Assembly: GCA_007833815.1 (NCBI GenBank)
Contig: CP033464.1
Coordinates: forward strand, 4,706,001 to 4,770,000
Direction: 5' to 3'
Length of the DNA stretch: 64,000 nt
From: Brevibacillus laterosporus
Lineage (GTDB): Bacteria > Bacillota > Bacilli > Brevibacillales > Brevibacillaceae
The stretch's first letter is position 1. Every line of letters begins with the position of its first letter. Below the pieces are notes generated by a model. That model worked only from the letters and a program-made list of their open reading frames with translations. It did no database searches and had not been told where the DNA came from. Shown piece after piece: positions 44,660-53,068 of the stretch. The position numbers and the translations under genes were made by a program.

Positions 44660-46057
44660 CTAAATGAGAGTGGAAGTAGAAATCTCTCCATCCAAAACCA
44701 GAAAACGAGTACGGCTAAACTCCTGTTTAATGAAACGCACGTGCTTACCAAAAACCAGCTTTGCCCCTGGAAAAATTAGTTGAGACACTTCAATGTAGGC
44801 TGGCATCTCTTTTTCCAGTTCGGCTTCAAGTGCTCGTTTTTCCTCTTCTATCACTTTTATATCTTTTTCCACAACCAGTTGCGTATTGGTCAATTTAATC
44901 TGTAACGCCTTCTTATCAGCAGGCAAATCTCCATAAGCTTGCATCATTTGATTCAATACTTGGAGTCCTTGATCCGCCTTACGTTTCTGATCGTGAAGGT
45001 CGGTTAATTTCTGTTTAATTTGGCCGACGAGATCGCGGGATTGCGGTTTAGCCCCCACTTCAAGACTGGTTGGCGTAGAACTCATATTGCCAACGACTTG
45101 CGCAATAATCTTCTCGCCCGCTTGGGTCACACCACCAATAATAATACCTTTGGTTCCTTTACAAACCACCTGTTTTCCAGCCCGTACACGTGAAAACATA
45201 ATGCTTTGTTTAACGAAAACGTTATTACCAGCGGTTACATTCCCATTTTGAATGTAGGAGGTAGTCACGTTATTTCCTGCCTGAACATGCCCCTTATCCT
45301 GACCAGCAATACCATTTTTTATATCAATAGAGCCTTCTGCAATCAGCTCTGCTCCTTCAACACTTCCATAGATGCGAATATCACCTGTGGCTTTTATCGT
45401 AAACCCAGTTGGTACATGGCCACGAATAACAACCGTTCCTACAAAATCAATATTACCCACGCTGAAATCCAAGTCTCCATTTACCTCATAGACAGGAAAT
45501 ACATGAATCTTATCCTTGTCTACCGATACCTGACCGTCTATAACAGCGTATGCCAACGTTCGTTCTTCATTTAAAACAATTCCCTTACCCGGCTTTAACA
45601 TAGCTTCTTTGCCTGGCTTAGGTGGGATCACTTCACCTGTAACAGTTCTACCTGGTTCTCCCGGTGTTGCCATAATCTTTTCTGCTAAAAGTTGACCACG
45701 TGTCACATTAGCAATGTTGAGAACGGAATAATAATCCACTCGACCATCTTCAAGCATTTTGGGGGAAGCTTTCTCTGCTGTCTCATCTTGAAATAGATAA
45801 CGAATGCTACCATCTTTACCCGCTACTGGTTCCTGTCCCTTAGCAATGCTAAGAGGGATATTTACATATTGAGATGGGGTAGAACAGATGGCACGTATAT
45901 GATTTTCTATAAGTCCGAATTTCAAACCTTTTGTTTCACAAAATCGAATCAAGTCTTCCTCTTTTAACGGGATATCACTGTCTGTTTTCATAGTAATTTC
46001 GGCAATAAGTTTGTCAGATGAAATGTGAATATCCGCGTAATCGGCAATTTGACTCAC
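44660..46057 (-). CDS. FapA/DUF342 family protein
   Basis: A 465-residue protein. A basic N-terminal domain (about 1-170) leads to a right-handed beta-helix of short repeats (VGTVVIRGHVPTGFTIKATG, then IRIYGSVEGAELIAEGSIDI and NNVTTSYIQNGNVTAGNNV) and a C-terminal coiled coil (about 340-410). This is the FapA/DUF342 architecture. FapA homologues in Vibrio act as glucose-signal regulators; in Firmicutes the role is unknown. GTG 46057 lies six bases after GGGGGG. Its place directly after sigD suggests a motility-related job. Confidence 0.85.
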   Translation of the reverse strand: MSQIADYADIHISSDKLIAEITMKTDSDIPLKEEDLIRFCETKGLKFGLIENHIRAICSTPSQYVNIPLSIAKGQEPVAGKDGSIRYLFQDETAEKASPKMLEDGRVDYYSVLNIANVTRGQLLAEKIMATPGEPGRTVTGEVIPPKPGKEAMLKPGKGIVLNEERTLAYAVIDGQVSVDKDKIHVFPVYEVNGDLDFSVGNIDFVGTVVIRGHVPTGFTIKATGDIRIYGSVEGAELIAEGSIDIKNGIAGQDKGHVQAGNNVTTSYIQNGNVTAGNNVFVKQSIMFSRVRAGKQVVCKGTKGIIIGGVTQAGEKIIAQVVGNMSSTPTSLEVGAKPQSRDLVGQIKQKLTDLHDQKRKADQGLQVLNQMMQAYGDLPADKKALQIKLTNTQLVVEKDIKVIEEEKRALEAELEKEMPAYIEVSQLIFPGAKLVFGKHVRFIKQEFSRTRFLVLDGEISTSTLI

Positions 46058-46100
46058 GTAAAACCCCCCTTTTCCTGCGCTTACTAGCGCCACCAGTTTT

Positions 46101-46892
46101 CTACATCAACTGCGATTTCCATTTTGCCAACGTGTTGCGCAGACGAAAAATCGCTTTGGAATGCAACTGGGAAATGCGTGAAGGGGATAAGCTCATGACC
46201 TCAGCGATTTCAGACAGAGTTAACTCTTCAAAGTAAAAAAGTGAAACAACGAGGCGTTCCTTTTCTGGTAATTTGTCAATGGTTTGGGTTAAAACTTCCT
46301 TTAAGTTTTGCATTTGGGCGACGTTTTCAGGATTCGGCATAAGATCGTCTATTAAATAAGCATGACGAGCAATTTTCTGTTCATCTTCATCACCTACTGC
46401 TTCGTCTATCGACAACATGCTGGATAGTGAGGTGTCATACATCACCTGTTGAACTTCTTTTTCCGTAATCCCCAAATGAAGACTCACTTCTTTCTCAGTG
46501 GGGGAACGCAACAGATTTTGCTCTAAATATGTATATGCTTCTTCGATTTTTTTTGCCTTATCCCGTACCGTGCGAGGAATCCAATCATTTTCACGTAATC
46601 CATCGATCATGGCTCCACGAATCCTCCACATGGCATACGTTTCAAACTGCAAGCCCCGTTTATAATCAAATTTGTTTAAAGCATCAAGCAACCCGAATCG
46701 ACCATAGCTGATGAGATCATCCTTATCCACGTTGTTAGGCAAACCAATGGAAAGACGCATTGCCACTTTGTTTACTAGCGGCAAGAATTTTTCCACCAGT
46801 TCTAATTCCGCTTCTCGACTCCCGTTTTCTTTCCATTCCATCCATTTATCAAATTCTTTTGTTACCTTCTCTTGATTATATACGCGAGCCAT
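46101..46892 (-). CDS. sigD: flagellar/motility sigma factor (sigma-28, SigD/FliA)
   Basis: A 263-residue group 3 sigma factor. Region 2 has LVEKFLPLVNKVAMRLSIGL and YAMWRIRGAMIDGLRENDWI; region 3 follows with RSPTEKEVSLHLGI; region 4 has ELTLSEIAEVMSLSPSRISQ. It directs transcription of late flagellar, chemotaxis and autolysin genes, held back by FlgM until the hook is finished. ATG 46892 after GGCAGGTG. Located at the end of the fla/che operon as in B. subtilis, where position affects motile/sessile bistability. Confidence 0.96.
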   Translation of the reverse strand: MARVYNQEKVTKEFDKWMEWKENGSREAELELVEKFLPLVNKVAMRLSIGLPNNVDKDDLISYGRFGLLDALNKFDYKRGLQFETYAMWRIRGAMIDGLRENDWIPRTVRDKAKKIEEAYTYLEQNLLRSPTEKEVSLHLGITEKEVQQVMYDTSLSSMLSIDEAVGDEDEQKIARHAYLIDDLMPNPENVAQMQNLKEVLTQTIDKLPEKERLVVSLFYFEELTLSEIAEVMSLSPSRISQLHSKAIFRLRNTLAKWKSQLM

Positions 46893-46910
46893 GGTTTAAT
46901 CACCTGCCTT

Positions 46911-47309
46911 TTACTCATCAGTAAATCTTCTTAACGTTTGGGCAATTAATTTTGGATCATGCTCTGTAGATACATCTTGTGCTGTTAGTGGTATAAACTC
47001 GTCTTCTGGATTTGTAGATTCTTTGTTATCACTTGTATGAGTAGATTCTTCTTGATCATCCAAGACTGTTGCTGCGTCTGCATCTAGGTCTACGTTTTCA
47101 TCTCCATCACCCGGCTCGATTGCCTCTTCTTTTGGAAAGAGAATAGATAATACCAGCTGAACAAGAAAGGCAATTGCAAATACGACAAGAAATGCCAGAG
47201 CTCCACGATAAAACGATACAGTTAACAAATTGCCAGTAAAGGCTGCCAAAAACGTAAAGAGAAATGCAATGCATCCTAGCCAAAGGCTTCTTTTCACGGT
47301 TTGATTCAT
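46911..47309 (-). CDS. two-helix membrane protein with acidic tail, unknown
   Basis: A 132-residue protein with two membrane helices (about 9-28 and 35-58) and a strongly acidic, probably cytoplasmic tail (GDGDENVDLDADAATVLDD) that ends in a conserved-looking basic/amphipathic helix (DPKLIAQTLRRFTDE). It starts two bases after cheD with AAGGAAG as ribosome binding site, and sigD follows 18 bases after it, so it is firmly in the operon. I do not recognise it from B. subtilis, where cheD is followed directly by sigD. Confidence 0.75.
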   Translation of the reverse strand: MNQTVKRSLWLGCIAFLFTFLAAFTGNLLTVSFYRGALAFLVVFAIAFLVQLVLSILFPKEEAIEPGDGDENVDLDADAATVLDDQEESTHTSDNKESTNPEDEFIPLTAQDVSTEHDPKLIAQTLRRFTDE

Positions 47310-47311
47310 GG

Positions 47312-47797
47312 TTATACTTCCTTAGTCCCTTGATTTACGGTCCGGATTTGTAATATACCGGTTTCCGCATCCACTTCAATGGTTCGTCCACAATTTCCAC
47401 CAGTATCTTCTGCAATAATCTGAATGGCAAATTGTTTTAAAGCTACCTTGCATGCTTCCACATTCCGTGGTCCAATTCGCATTGCGTCATTGGTAGAAAG
47501 AAAGGTAAACATTTGGGAGCCTCCAGCCAATTTAGCTGTCATATGACGGCTTTGTGCTCCTAGCTTCTTCATTCGTTCAATTAATTCAGGTATTGCTGTA
47601 TCAGCATATTTCAAATGATTGGTCTCTGTATTTTTCCCTAGGCTAGAATCTGGTAGCATAACATGTGCCATTCCCGCAATCCTCTTGATACGATCATAAA
47701 GCACAACCCCGACGCAAGATCCTAAGCCTGTCGTACGAATATGGTCGGGGGCACTAGCTACTCCTACGTCTGCCATTCCAACTTTAATAATTTCCAT
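47312..47797 (-). CDS. cheD: chemoreceptor glutamine deamidase CheD
   Basis: A 161-residue enzyme that deamidates glutamines of methyl-accepting receptors and activates CheC. GLGSCVGVVLYD carries the catalytic Cys, MAHVMLPDSS the catalytic His, and KLAGGSQMF the conserved loop. It overlaps cheC by 14 bases, in keeping with the CheC-CheD complex. Confidence 0.96.
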   Translation of the reverse strand: MEIIKVGMADVGVASAPDHIRTTGLGSCVGVVLYDRIKRIAGMAHVMLPDSSLGKNTETNHLKYADTAIPELIERMKKLGAQSRHMTAKLAGGSQMFTFLSTNDAMRIGPRNVEACKVALKQFAIQIIAEDTGGNCGRTIEVDAETGILQIRTVNQGTKEV

Positions 47798-48419
47798 CTA
47801 ACGGGACCCCTAATGCTTGGAATAGTGTTGCAAATGAATCCGGATCTGGGATGAGGAAAAAGTGGCCTTGCATTTTTTCGTTATCTTCCATAAAAGCTGT
47901 GTCAATCGTTAAAGCGAAATCCCCAACCCGTCCTAGTTCGATAAGTCCGTAACTCAATAGAGCGCCAGCCATATCAATTGCAAGAGCTGGTACAGTCGGT
48001 TGCATGCTAAGCTTCGTAAAATCAGCTAACGAGGACAGATAAGAGCCTGCCATAATATTGCCGATTTCATGCAAAGCTGACAATTCCATATCACTAAATA
48101 CCTCTTCTTGCTCTTCTTGAGGCACTAGGCCCAGCAGATGTTGCAACAAATTTTTAGCGGAAGGAATATCTATGATAAAAAACATATTTCCGGGGCAATC
48201 ACCTTCGACACGCAAAAATACTGCGATTACCACCACTTCATCTCCCCCCAGGAAATCAGCAATTTCCTGGAAAGAGATTATACGAACTTGTGGAACGGTC
48301 ATGTCGATTTCTTTTTGAATCAATTGCGAAAGTGCCGTGGTTGCATGACCAGCCCCGATATTGCCTACTTCACGCAGCACATCTAATTGAAATTCGCCCA
48401 ATTTCTTAATATGAGTCAT
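47784..48419 (-). CDS. cheC: CheY-P phosphatase CheC
   Basis: A 211-residue protein of the CheC/CheX/FliY family with two active sites of the E/D-x3-N type: REVGNIGAGHATTALSQL (about 15-32) and HEIGNIMAGSYLSSLADF (about 112-129). Both look intact. It removes phosphate from CheY-P and binds CheD for adaptation. Confidence 0.95.
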   Translation of the reverse strand: MTHIKKLGEFQLDVLREVGNIGAGHATTALSQLIQKEIDMTVPQVRIISFQEIADFLGGDEVVVIAVFLRVEGDCPGNMFFIIDIPSAKNLLQHLLGLVPQEEQEEVFSDMELSALHEIGNIMAGSYLSSLADFTKLSMQPTVPALAIDMAGALLSYGLIELGRVGDFALTIDTAFMEDNEKMQGHFFLIPDPDSFATLFQALGVPLDGNY

Positions 48420-48421
48420 AT

Positions 48422-48898
48422 CTAAACCTCAAAAGAATCCAATTGCTTGATCTCTTCTGTGCTCAGCACCTTATCAAGATTCAACAAAATAAGTAGACGT
48501 TTTTCTAATTTGGCTACACCACGCAAATAAGTTGCCTCTACTCCGCCAACCACGGCTGGTGGCGGTTCGATTGCATTAACAGGAATATCAACTACGTCGT
48601 TCGCAGAATCAACAATAAGCCCCACTTCTAGTTCGTCTACAGCCACGATAATAACACGAGTAGCCTCAGTATATTCTGCCTCCTCCAATTGAAAACGACT
48701 GCGTAAATCAATAATAGGAGTTACCACACCACGTAAATTGATAACCCCTTTTACAAAAACAGGTGTACGTGGTACGCGGGTAATATGCTCCAGCTTCTCA
48801 ATAGATTTAACCTGTTGAACCTCTACACCGTACTCTTCGTCTACCAAGCGAAAAATAATTACTTTCACTTCTTCAGATGCTGTTTTCATATCCAACAT
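48422..48898 (-). CDS. cheW: chemotaxis coupling protein CheW
   Basis: A 158-residue SH3-like protein joining receptors to CheA. EEYGVEVQQVKSIEKLEHIT, RTPVFVKGVINLRGVVTPII and the VDSANDVVDIP stretch are typical. ATG 48898 is eight bases after GGAGG; the ATG at 48904 is only two bases from it. Lies between cheA and cheC. Confidence 0.95.
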   Translation of the reverse strand: MLDMKTASEEVKVIIFRLVDEEYGVEVQQVKSIEKLEHITRVPRTPVFVKGVINLRGVVTPIIDLRSRFQLEEAEYTEATRVIIVAVDELEVGLIVDSANDVVDIPVNAIEPPPAVVGGVEATYLRGVAKLEKRLLILLNLDKVLSTEEIKQLDSFEV

Positions 48899-48914
48899 AC
48901 TCATGACCTCCTAC

Positions 48915-50972
48915 CTATTTAATTAAGGCATTGCAATCTAGAATCAATGCGACTTGCCCGTCACCTAAAATCGTTGCCCCCGAAATAGCGAAGACATTTA
49001 CTAAATACTTGCCTAGCGATTTCAGCACAATTTCTTGTTGTCCAATAAAGGAATCAACAACTAACCCTGCCATTTTTTCCCCTTTGCGAACAATGACTAC
49101 AGCGACTTCATCCTCACGTGCTTTCCCACTCGTTGGAATCTGGAAAATTTCTTTGAGAGACACCAAAGGGACGATACGCCCCCGGAAATCAATCACTTGT
49201 TGACGATGCGCCATCATAATTTCGCTTTTCTTGAAGACAGCAGTCTCGATAATAGAGCTAAGTGGTACCGCGTATTTTTCATTTTCAACCTGAACCAGCA
49301 TCGCAGAAATAATCGAAAGGGTCAAAGGAAGTTGAATACGGAAAACGGAACCTTCATTTGGCGCTGAATCCACTGACACGGAACCACCCAAGGATTCAAT
49401 CTTGGTTTTAACAACGTCGAGACCTACACCACGCCCAGAGATGTCAGAAACTACATCAGCCGTACTAAATCCTGATGAGAACAACAGTTCAAATATTTGT
49501 CTATCCGCCATTGTCTCCGCAACAGCCGCACTAACTACTCCACGACTAATCGCTTTGTCACGCACTTTATCCTTATCGATACCAGCTCCATCGTCACGCA
49601 CTTCGATAAAAACATGATTGCCGCTATGATACGCTTTTAACTGAACAACGCCCTCTTCTGGCTTACCTGACTGTTTACGCTTTTCAGGAGACTCTAACCC
49701 ATGGTCAATGGAGTTTCGCAATAAGTGAACAAGCGGATCACCAATTTCATCAATAACCGTACGGTCTAGCTCTGTTTCAGCCCCGAATATCTCTAGATTC
49801 ACCTTCTTGTTTAATTCTTTAGTCAAATCTCGAACCATTCGAGGGAAACGGTTAAATACCTGCTCCACAGGAACCATGCGCATGGTCAGGATAATATTTT
49901 GTAGATCTCCACTGATCCGGCTCATGTGTTCCACCGTTTCATGTAGTTCTGTTTTACCGATTTCTCTTGCTAACTGCTCCAAACGTCCACGGTCAATAAC
50001 CAGTTCGCTAAACAAATTCATTAAAATGTCCAAACGTTCAATATCCACGCGAATGGTTTTGCTAGCAGCAGGCTTTTTAACAGGTGCCGCTGGAGTTGCT
50101 GCCTTTTGTTCTGTTTCAGGCTTTACGACTTCTTTCACAGGAGCCGCAACCGCTACTTCCTTTTCACTACCTGGCAATTTAACCTCTTCGATCAGTACTT
50201 CCTCGATTTCAGAGATATTGCTAATTGCTTTATGGATCTCTTCTAATGATTTTGAAGTGATATATACGACCTCAAACGACAGGTCAAATTTCTCGTTTTC
50301 AATTTCTTCCACAGAAGGTGTTGAGTTGATTACTTCTCCATGGGTGTCCAATTGATCAAAAACCATATAAGCACGAGCGGCTTTTAGTATACATTCCGAA
50401 CGCAAAATTACACGAATCCAGTACAAATTATTTCCCGTTTCCTGTGATTGACGCATGATCGTGATCGCATAATCATCTAAATGATAATCACGTATCTCAG
50501 TAGACACTTCTACCATCTGGTCATTCGTCTCAGAATCAGAGTCTGTACTTTCAGCCATCGTAACAGCAGGCTCAGGAGATACCTCGTTAAAATCTCCTGC
50601 TACTATGGAACGGAGCACTCCTACCAATGAGCTAACATCAGCGGCCCCATCCCCGCCTTCCATGATGTTTTGGACCATGCTTTCCATGATATCGACACTT
50701 TTGAAAATGACGTCCATAATGTCGCTTGTAATCATTAATTTCTGATTACGAATTAAATCAAGTACGTTTTCCATCTCATGCGTTAAGCTGGCCAAATCTT
50801 CAAAGCCCATCGTTGCTGCCATTCCTTTTAAGGTGTGAGCTGAACGAAAAATTTCATTAACGATTCCAATATCATTCGGATCGGTCTCCAGAGACAACAG
50901 ATTGGAGTTAATCGCCTGCAAATGTTCCTTGGATTCTTCAATAAACATATCGAGATATTGATTCATATCCAT
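48915..50972 (-). CDS. cheA: chemotaxis histidine kinase CheA
   Basis: A 685-residue kinase: P1 Hpt domain with phospho-accepting His in RSAHTLKGMAATMGF (about residue 46), P2 CheY/CheB docking (about 165-260), P3 dimerisation (about 305-370), P4 HATPase with LLRNSIDHGLESPEKR and DDGAGIDKDKV, and a C-terminal CheW-like P5 domain. All expected domains are present. An Ala/Pro/Lys/Glu linker lies before P3. It feeds phosphate to CheY, CheB. Confidence 0.97.
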   Translation of the reverse strand: MDMNQYLDMFIEESKEHLQAINSNLLSLETDPNDIGIVNEIFRSAHTLKGMAATMGFEDLASLTHEMENVLDLIRNQKLMITSDIMDVIFKSVDIMESMVQNIMEGGDGAADVSSLVGVLRSIVAGDFNEVSPEPAVTMAESTDSDSETNDQMVEVSTEIRDYHLDDYAITIMRQSQETGNNLYWIRVILRSECILKAARAYMVFDQLDTHGEVINSTPSVEEIENEKFDLSFEVVYITSKSLEEIHKAISNISEIEEVLIEEVKLPGSEKEVAVAAPVKEVVKPETEQKAATPAAPVKKPAASKTIRVDIERLDILMNLFSELVIDRGRLEQLAREIGKTELHETVEHMSRISGDLQNIILTMRMVPVEQVFNRFPRMVRDLTKELNKKVNLEIFGAETELDRTVIDEIGDPLVHLLRNSIDHGLESPEKRKQSGKPEEGVVQLKAYHSGNHVFIEVRDDGAGIDKDKVRDKAISRGVVSAAVAETMADRQIFELLFSSGFSTADVVSDISGRGVGLDVVKTKIESLGGSVSVDSAPNEGSVFRIQLPLTLSIISAMLVQVENEKYAVPLSSIIETAVFKKSEIMMAHRQQVIDFRGRIVPLVSLKEIFQIPTSGKAREDEVAVVIVRKGEKMAGLVVDSFIGQQEIVLKSLGKYLVNVFAISGATILGDGQVALILDCNALIK

Positions 50973-50991
50973 GTGTAAATAACCTCCCCCA

Positions 50992-52137
50992 TCATGTTAC
51001 GAGTCGAACTAACGTCTCCGCCATGTGGTCCAGTGGAACTACATGATCCGCTAATCCAGCTTGAATGGCTGCACGTGGCATTCCGTACACGACACAACTA
51101 CTTTGATCTTCTATCAATCCTACGACGTGATGAGCTTCCTTCATCTGTCGTAAGCCTGCTGTCCCATCAGCTCCCATTCCAGTCAAAATGACCGCCCACT
51201 GCCTTGTATGCGTAAGTTTACTCGCTGATTCAAACAAAACGTCAACGGACGGACGATGACCTCCACGTGGTGCTTCTTGATGTAATTTTATAATGACTTT
51301 TCCACCGGTTGGTTGCGTGGCTTCCATATGATAACCACCCGGTGCAATATAAGCTGTACCTGCCTTTATTTCTTCTCCATCGCTTGCTTCCTTTACCGTT
51401 ATTTGACACATGCTATCTAGCCGTTGGGCCAAACTTTTGGTAAATCCAGGTGGCATATGCTGCACAATTAATATAGGTGCTGGAAAAAAAGCAGGAATGT
51501 GAGTTAACAGTGTTTGCAAAGCACGAGGTCCTCCTGTTGAAGTTCCTAGAAATACAACTTTCGTCCCTGTCTTATCCGACATTTCCATAGGTTGCAATCC
51601 CTTACTTCCTTTATCAGAAAGAGAAGGGTACTCACTCGTCTTTTCTGTTTGACGTAGCTTCTTTTGTGGCTCTACTTGAGTTTTTTTGACAGAAGTCTTC
51701 GTTAATGGAGCTGTTAGCTTCTGCTTAATACGCCCCTTTGCAACCGCTGCTTCCTTTACAAGTTCGACAAGCTGTTGGCCCACCTTATGAATGTCTAACG
51801 AAATAGGCCCAGAGGGTTTACCGATAAAGTCAAAAGCGCCTAACTCCAACGCTTTTAGAGTCGCGTCCGCCCCTTCTTTGGTCAAACTACTCAACATGAC
51901 AACTGGCAAAGGTTGTTCTGCCATTAGTCTCTCTAATGTGGCTAGTCCATCCAAAATAGGCATTTCCACGTCTAACGTGACCACATCTGGTTGAAATTCC
52001 TTTACTTTTTCTAAGCATTCCATTCCATTTCGAGCACGAGCCACGACTTCAATGTTAGGATCGCTTGTCAAAATGTCAGAAATGACCTTGCGCATGAAAG
52101 CGGAATCGTCTGCCACTAGCACTTTTATTTTCGTCAT
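50992..52137 (-). CDS. cheB: chemotaxis protein-glutamate methylesterase CheB
   Basis: A 381-residue response regulator with receiver domain (VLVADDSAFMRK; phosphorylated Asp in VVTLDVEMPILDG, about residue 56) and C-terminal methylesterase with catalytic Ser in LGTSTGGPRAL, His in VQHMPPGFT and Asp in LTGMGADGT. The linker between them (about 150-190) is Lys/Gln-rich. It removes methyl groups from receptors. Confidence 0.96.
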   Translation of the reverse strand: MTKIKVLVADDSAFMRKVISDILTSDPNIEVVARARNGMECLEKVKEFQPDVVTLDVEMPILDGLATLERLMAEQPLPVVMLSSLTKEGADATLKALELGAFDFIGKPSGPISLDIHKVGQQLVELVKEAAVAKGRIKQKLTAPLTKTSVKKTQVEPQKKLRQTEKTSEYPSLSDKGSKGLQPMEMSDKTGTKVVFLGTSTGGPRALQTLLTHIPAFFPAPILIVQHMPPGFTKSLAQRLDSMCQITVKEASDGEEIKAGTAYIAPGGYHMEATQPTGGKVIIKLHQEAPRGGHRPSVDVLFESASKLTHTRQWAVILTGMGADGTAGLRQMKEAHHVVGLIEDQSSCVVYGMPRAAIQAGLADHVVPLDHMAETLVRLVT

Positions 52138-52180
52138 GTTACCGCTCCCTTCTAGTCACTCCAATCGTTTCCACCATCTG

Positions 52181-53068
52181 TTACATCCAATTTCGCAATT
52201 TAGCAAGAAATCCTTTTAGTCCGCCTTGCTCCTCCCGTTCTGTTGAAGAAGGGCTGAACTCGACACTATATTTTTCAGCCAGTTGGCGTATGCCTTTTGC
52301 CATCTGAGACTGTGGATAAACGAGTAAAAGGGGTTGTTGCTGCTTTACTGCCTTTGAAACGTACGGGTCGTCCGGCAAAAATCCAAGTGTTCCTATAGGA
52401 AATTCCAGGAAGCGTTGCGCTACTGTAATCAGTTTGTCAGCAGTTTGCTGTCCTTCCCGCATCGTTGAGGCACGATTAATAATTAGCTTGATCTTGGCAT
52501 CAGGTTTTTGCAAATGAACCATCTTCATCATTGCATACGCATCAGTGATAGCTGGAGGCTCAGGTGTGGTCACCAGCAGAATTTCATCAGATGCCATTAG
52601 AAACTGTAAAGATTCCTTGCTAAGCCCAGCCCCTGTATCGAAAAGGATAATATCGGCATAGCCTTGTAATTTTCCTAATTCATCAAAAACCTTACTCAAT
52701 TCCCAATCCTGTAGCTGAGAAATTTGGTTGAAGCCTGAACCGCCTGCAATAAACTCCAACCCTTTAGGACCTTTTTCAATGATATCCCAGACTGTCTGAT
52801 CTGCTTCGAGAAGATGAAATAAATGTTTCTTAGGGGTAACACCCATTAAGACGTCAAGATTGGCTAAGCCTAGATCAACATCAAACACAAGAACTTTCTT
52901 CCCTTGTTCCATGAGACCCAATGCTAAATTAAGTGTAACATTTGATTTACCAACGCCACCTTTTCCGCTTGTAACGGCTACGAGTCGCGTTTTTCGTGTC
53001 TCTGTATCTGCATGCATCTGCTGTTTTCGTTGAAACTGTTCTCGTAACTTTTGCGCCTGATCATGCAT
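52181..53068 (-). CDS. flhG: flagellar number regulator FlhG (MinD-like ATPase YlxH)
   Basis: A 295-residue SIMIBI ATPase. N-terminal DQAQKLREQFQ is the FlhF-activating motif; VTSGKGGVGKSNVTLNLALG is the deviant Walker A (about 31-50). FDVDLGLANLDVLMG and FDTGAGLS are switch regions, and the C-terminal amphipathic helix (GFLAKLRNW) can bind membrane. It sets flagellar number/placement with FlhF. Overlaps flhF by eight bases. Confidence 0.95.
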   Translation of the reverse strand: MHDQAQKLREQFQRKQQMHADTETRKTRLVAVTSGKGGVGKSNVTLNLALGLMEQGKKVLVFDVDLGLANLDVLMGVTPKKHLFHLLEADQTVWDIIEKGPKGLEFIAGGSGFNQISQLQDWELSKVFDELGKLQGYADIILFDTGAGLSKESLQFLMASDEILLVTTPEPPAITDAYAMMKMVHLQKPDAKIKLIINRASTMREGQQTADKLITVAQRFLEFPIGTLGFLPDDPYVSKAVKQQQPLLLVYPQSQMAKGIRQLAEKYSVEFSPSSTEREEQGGLKGFLAKLRNWM

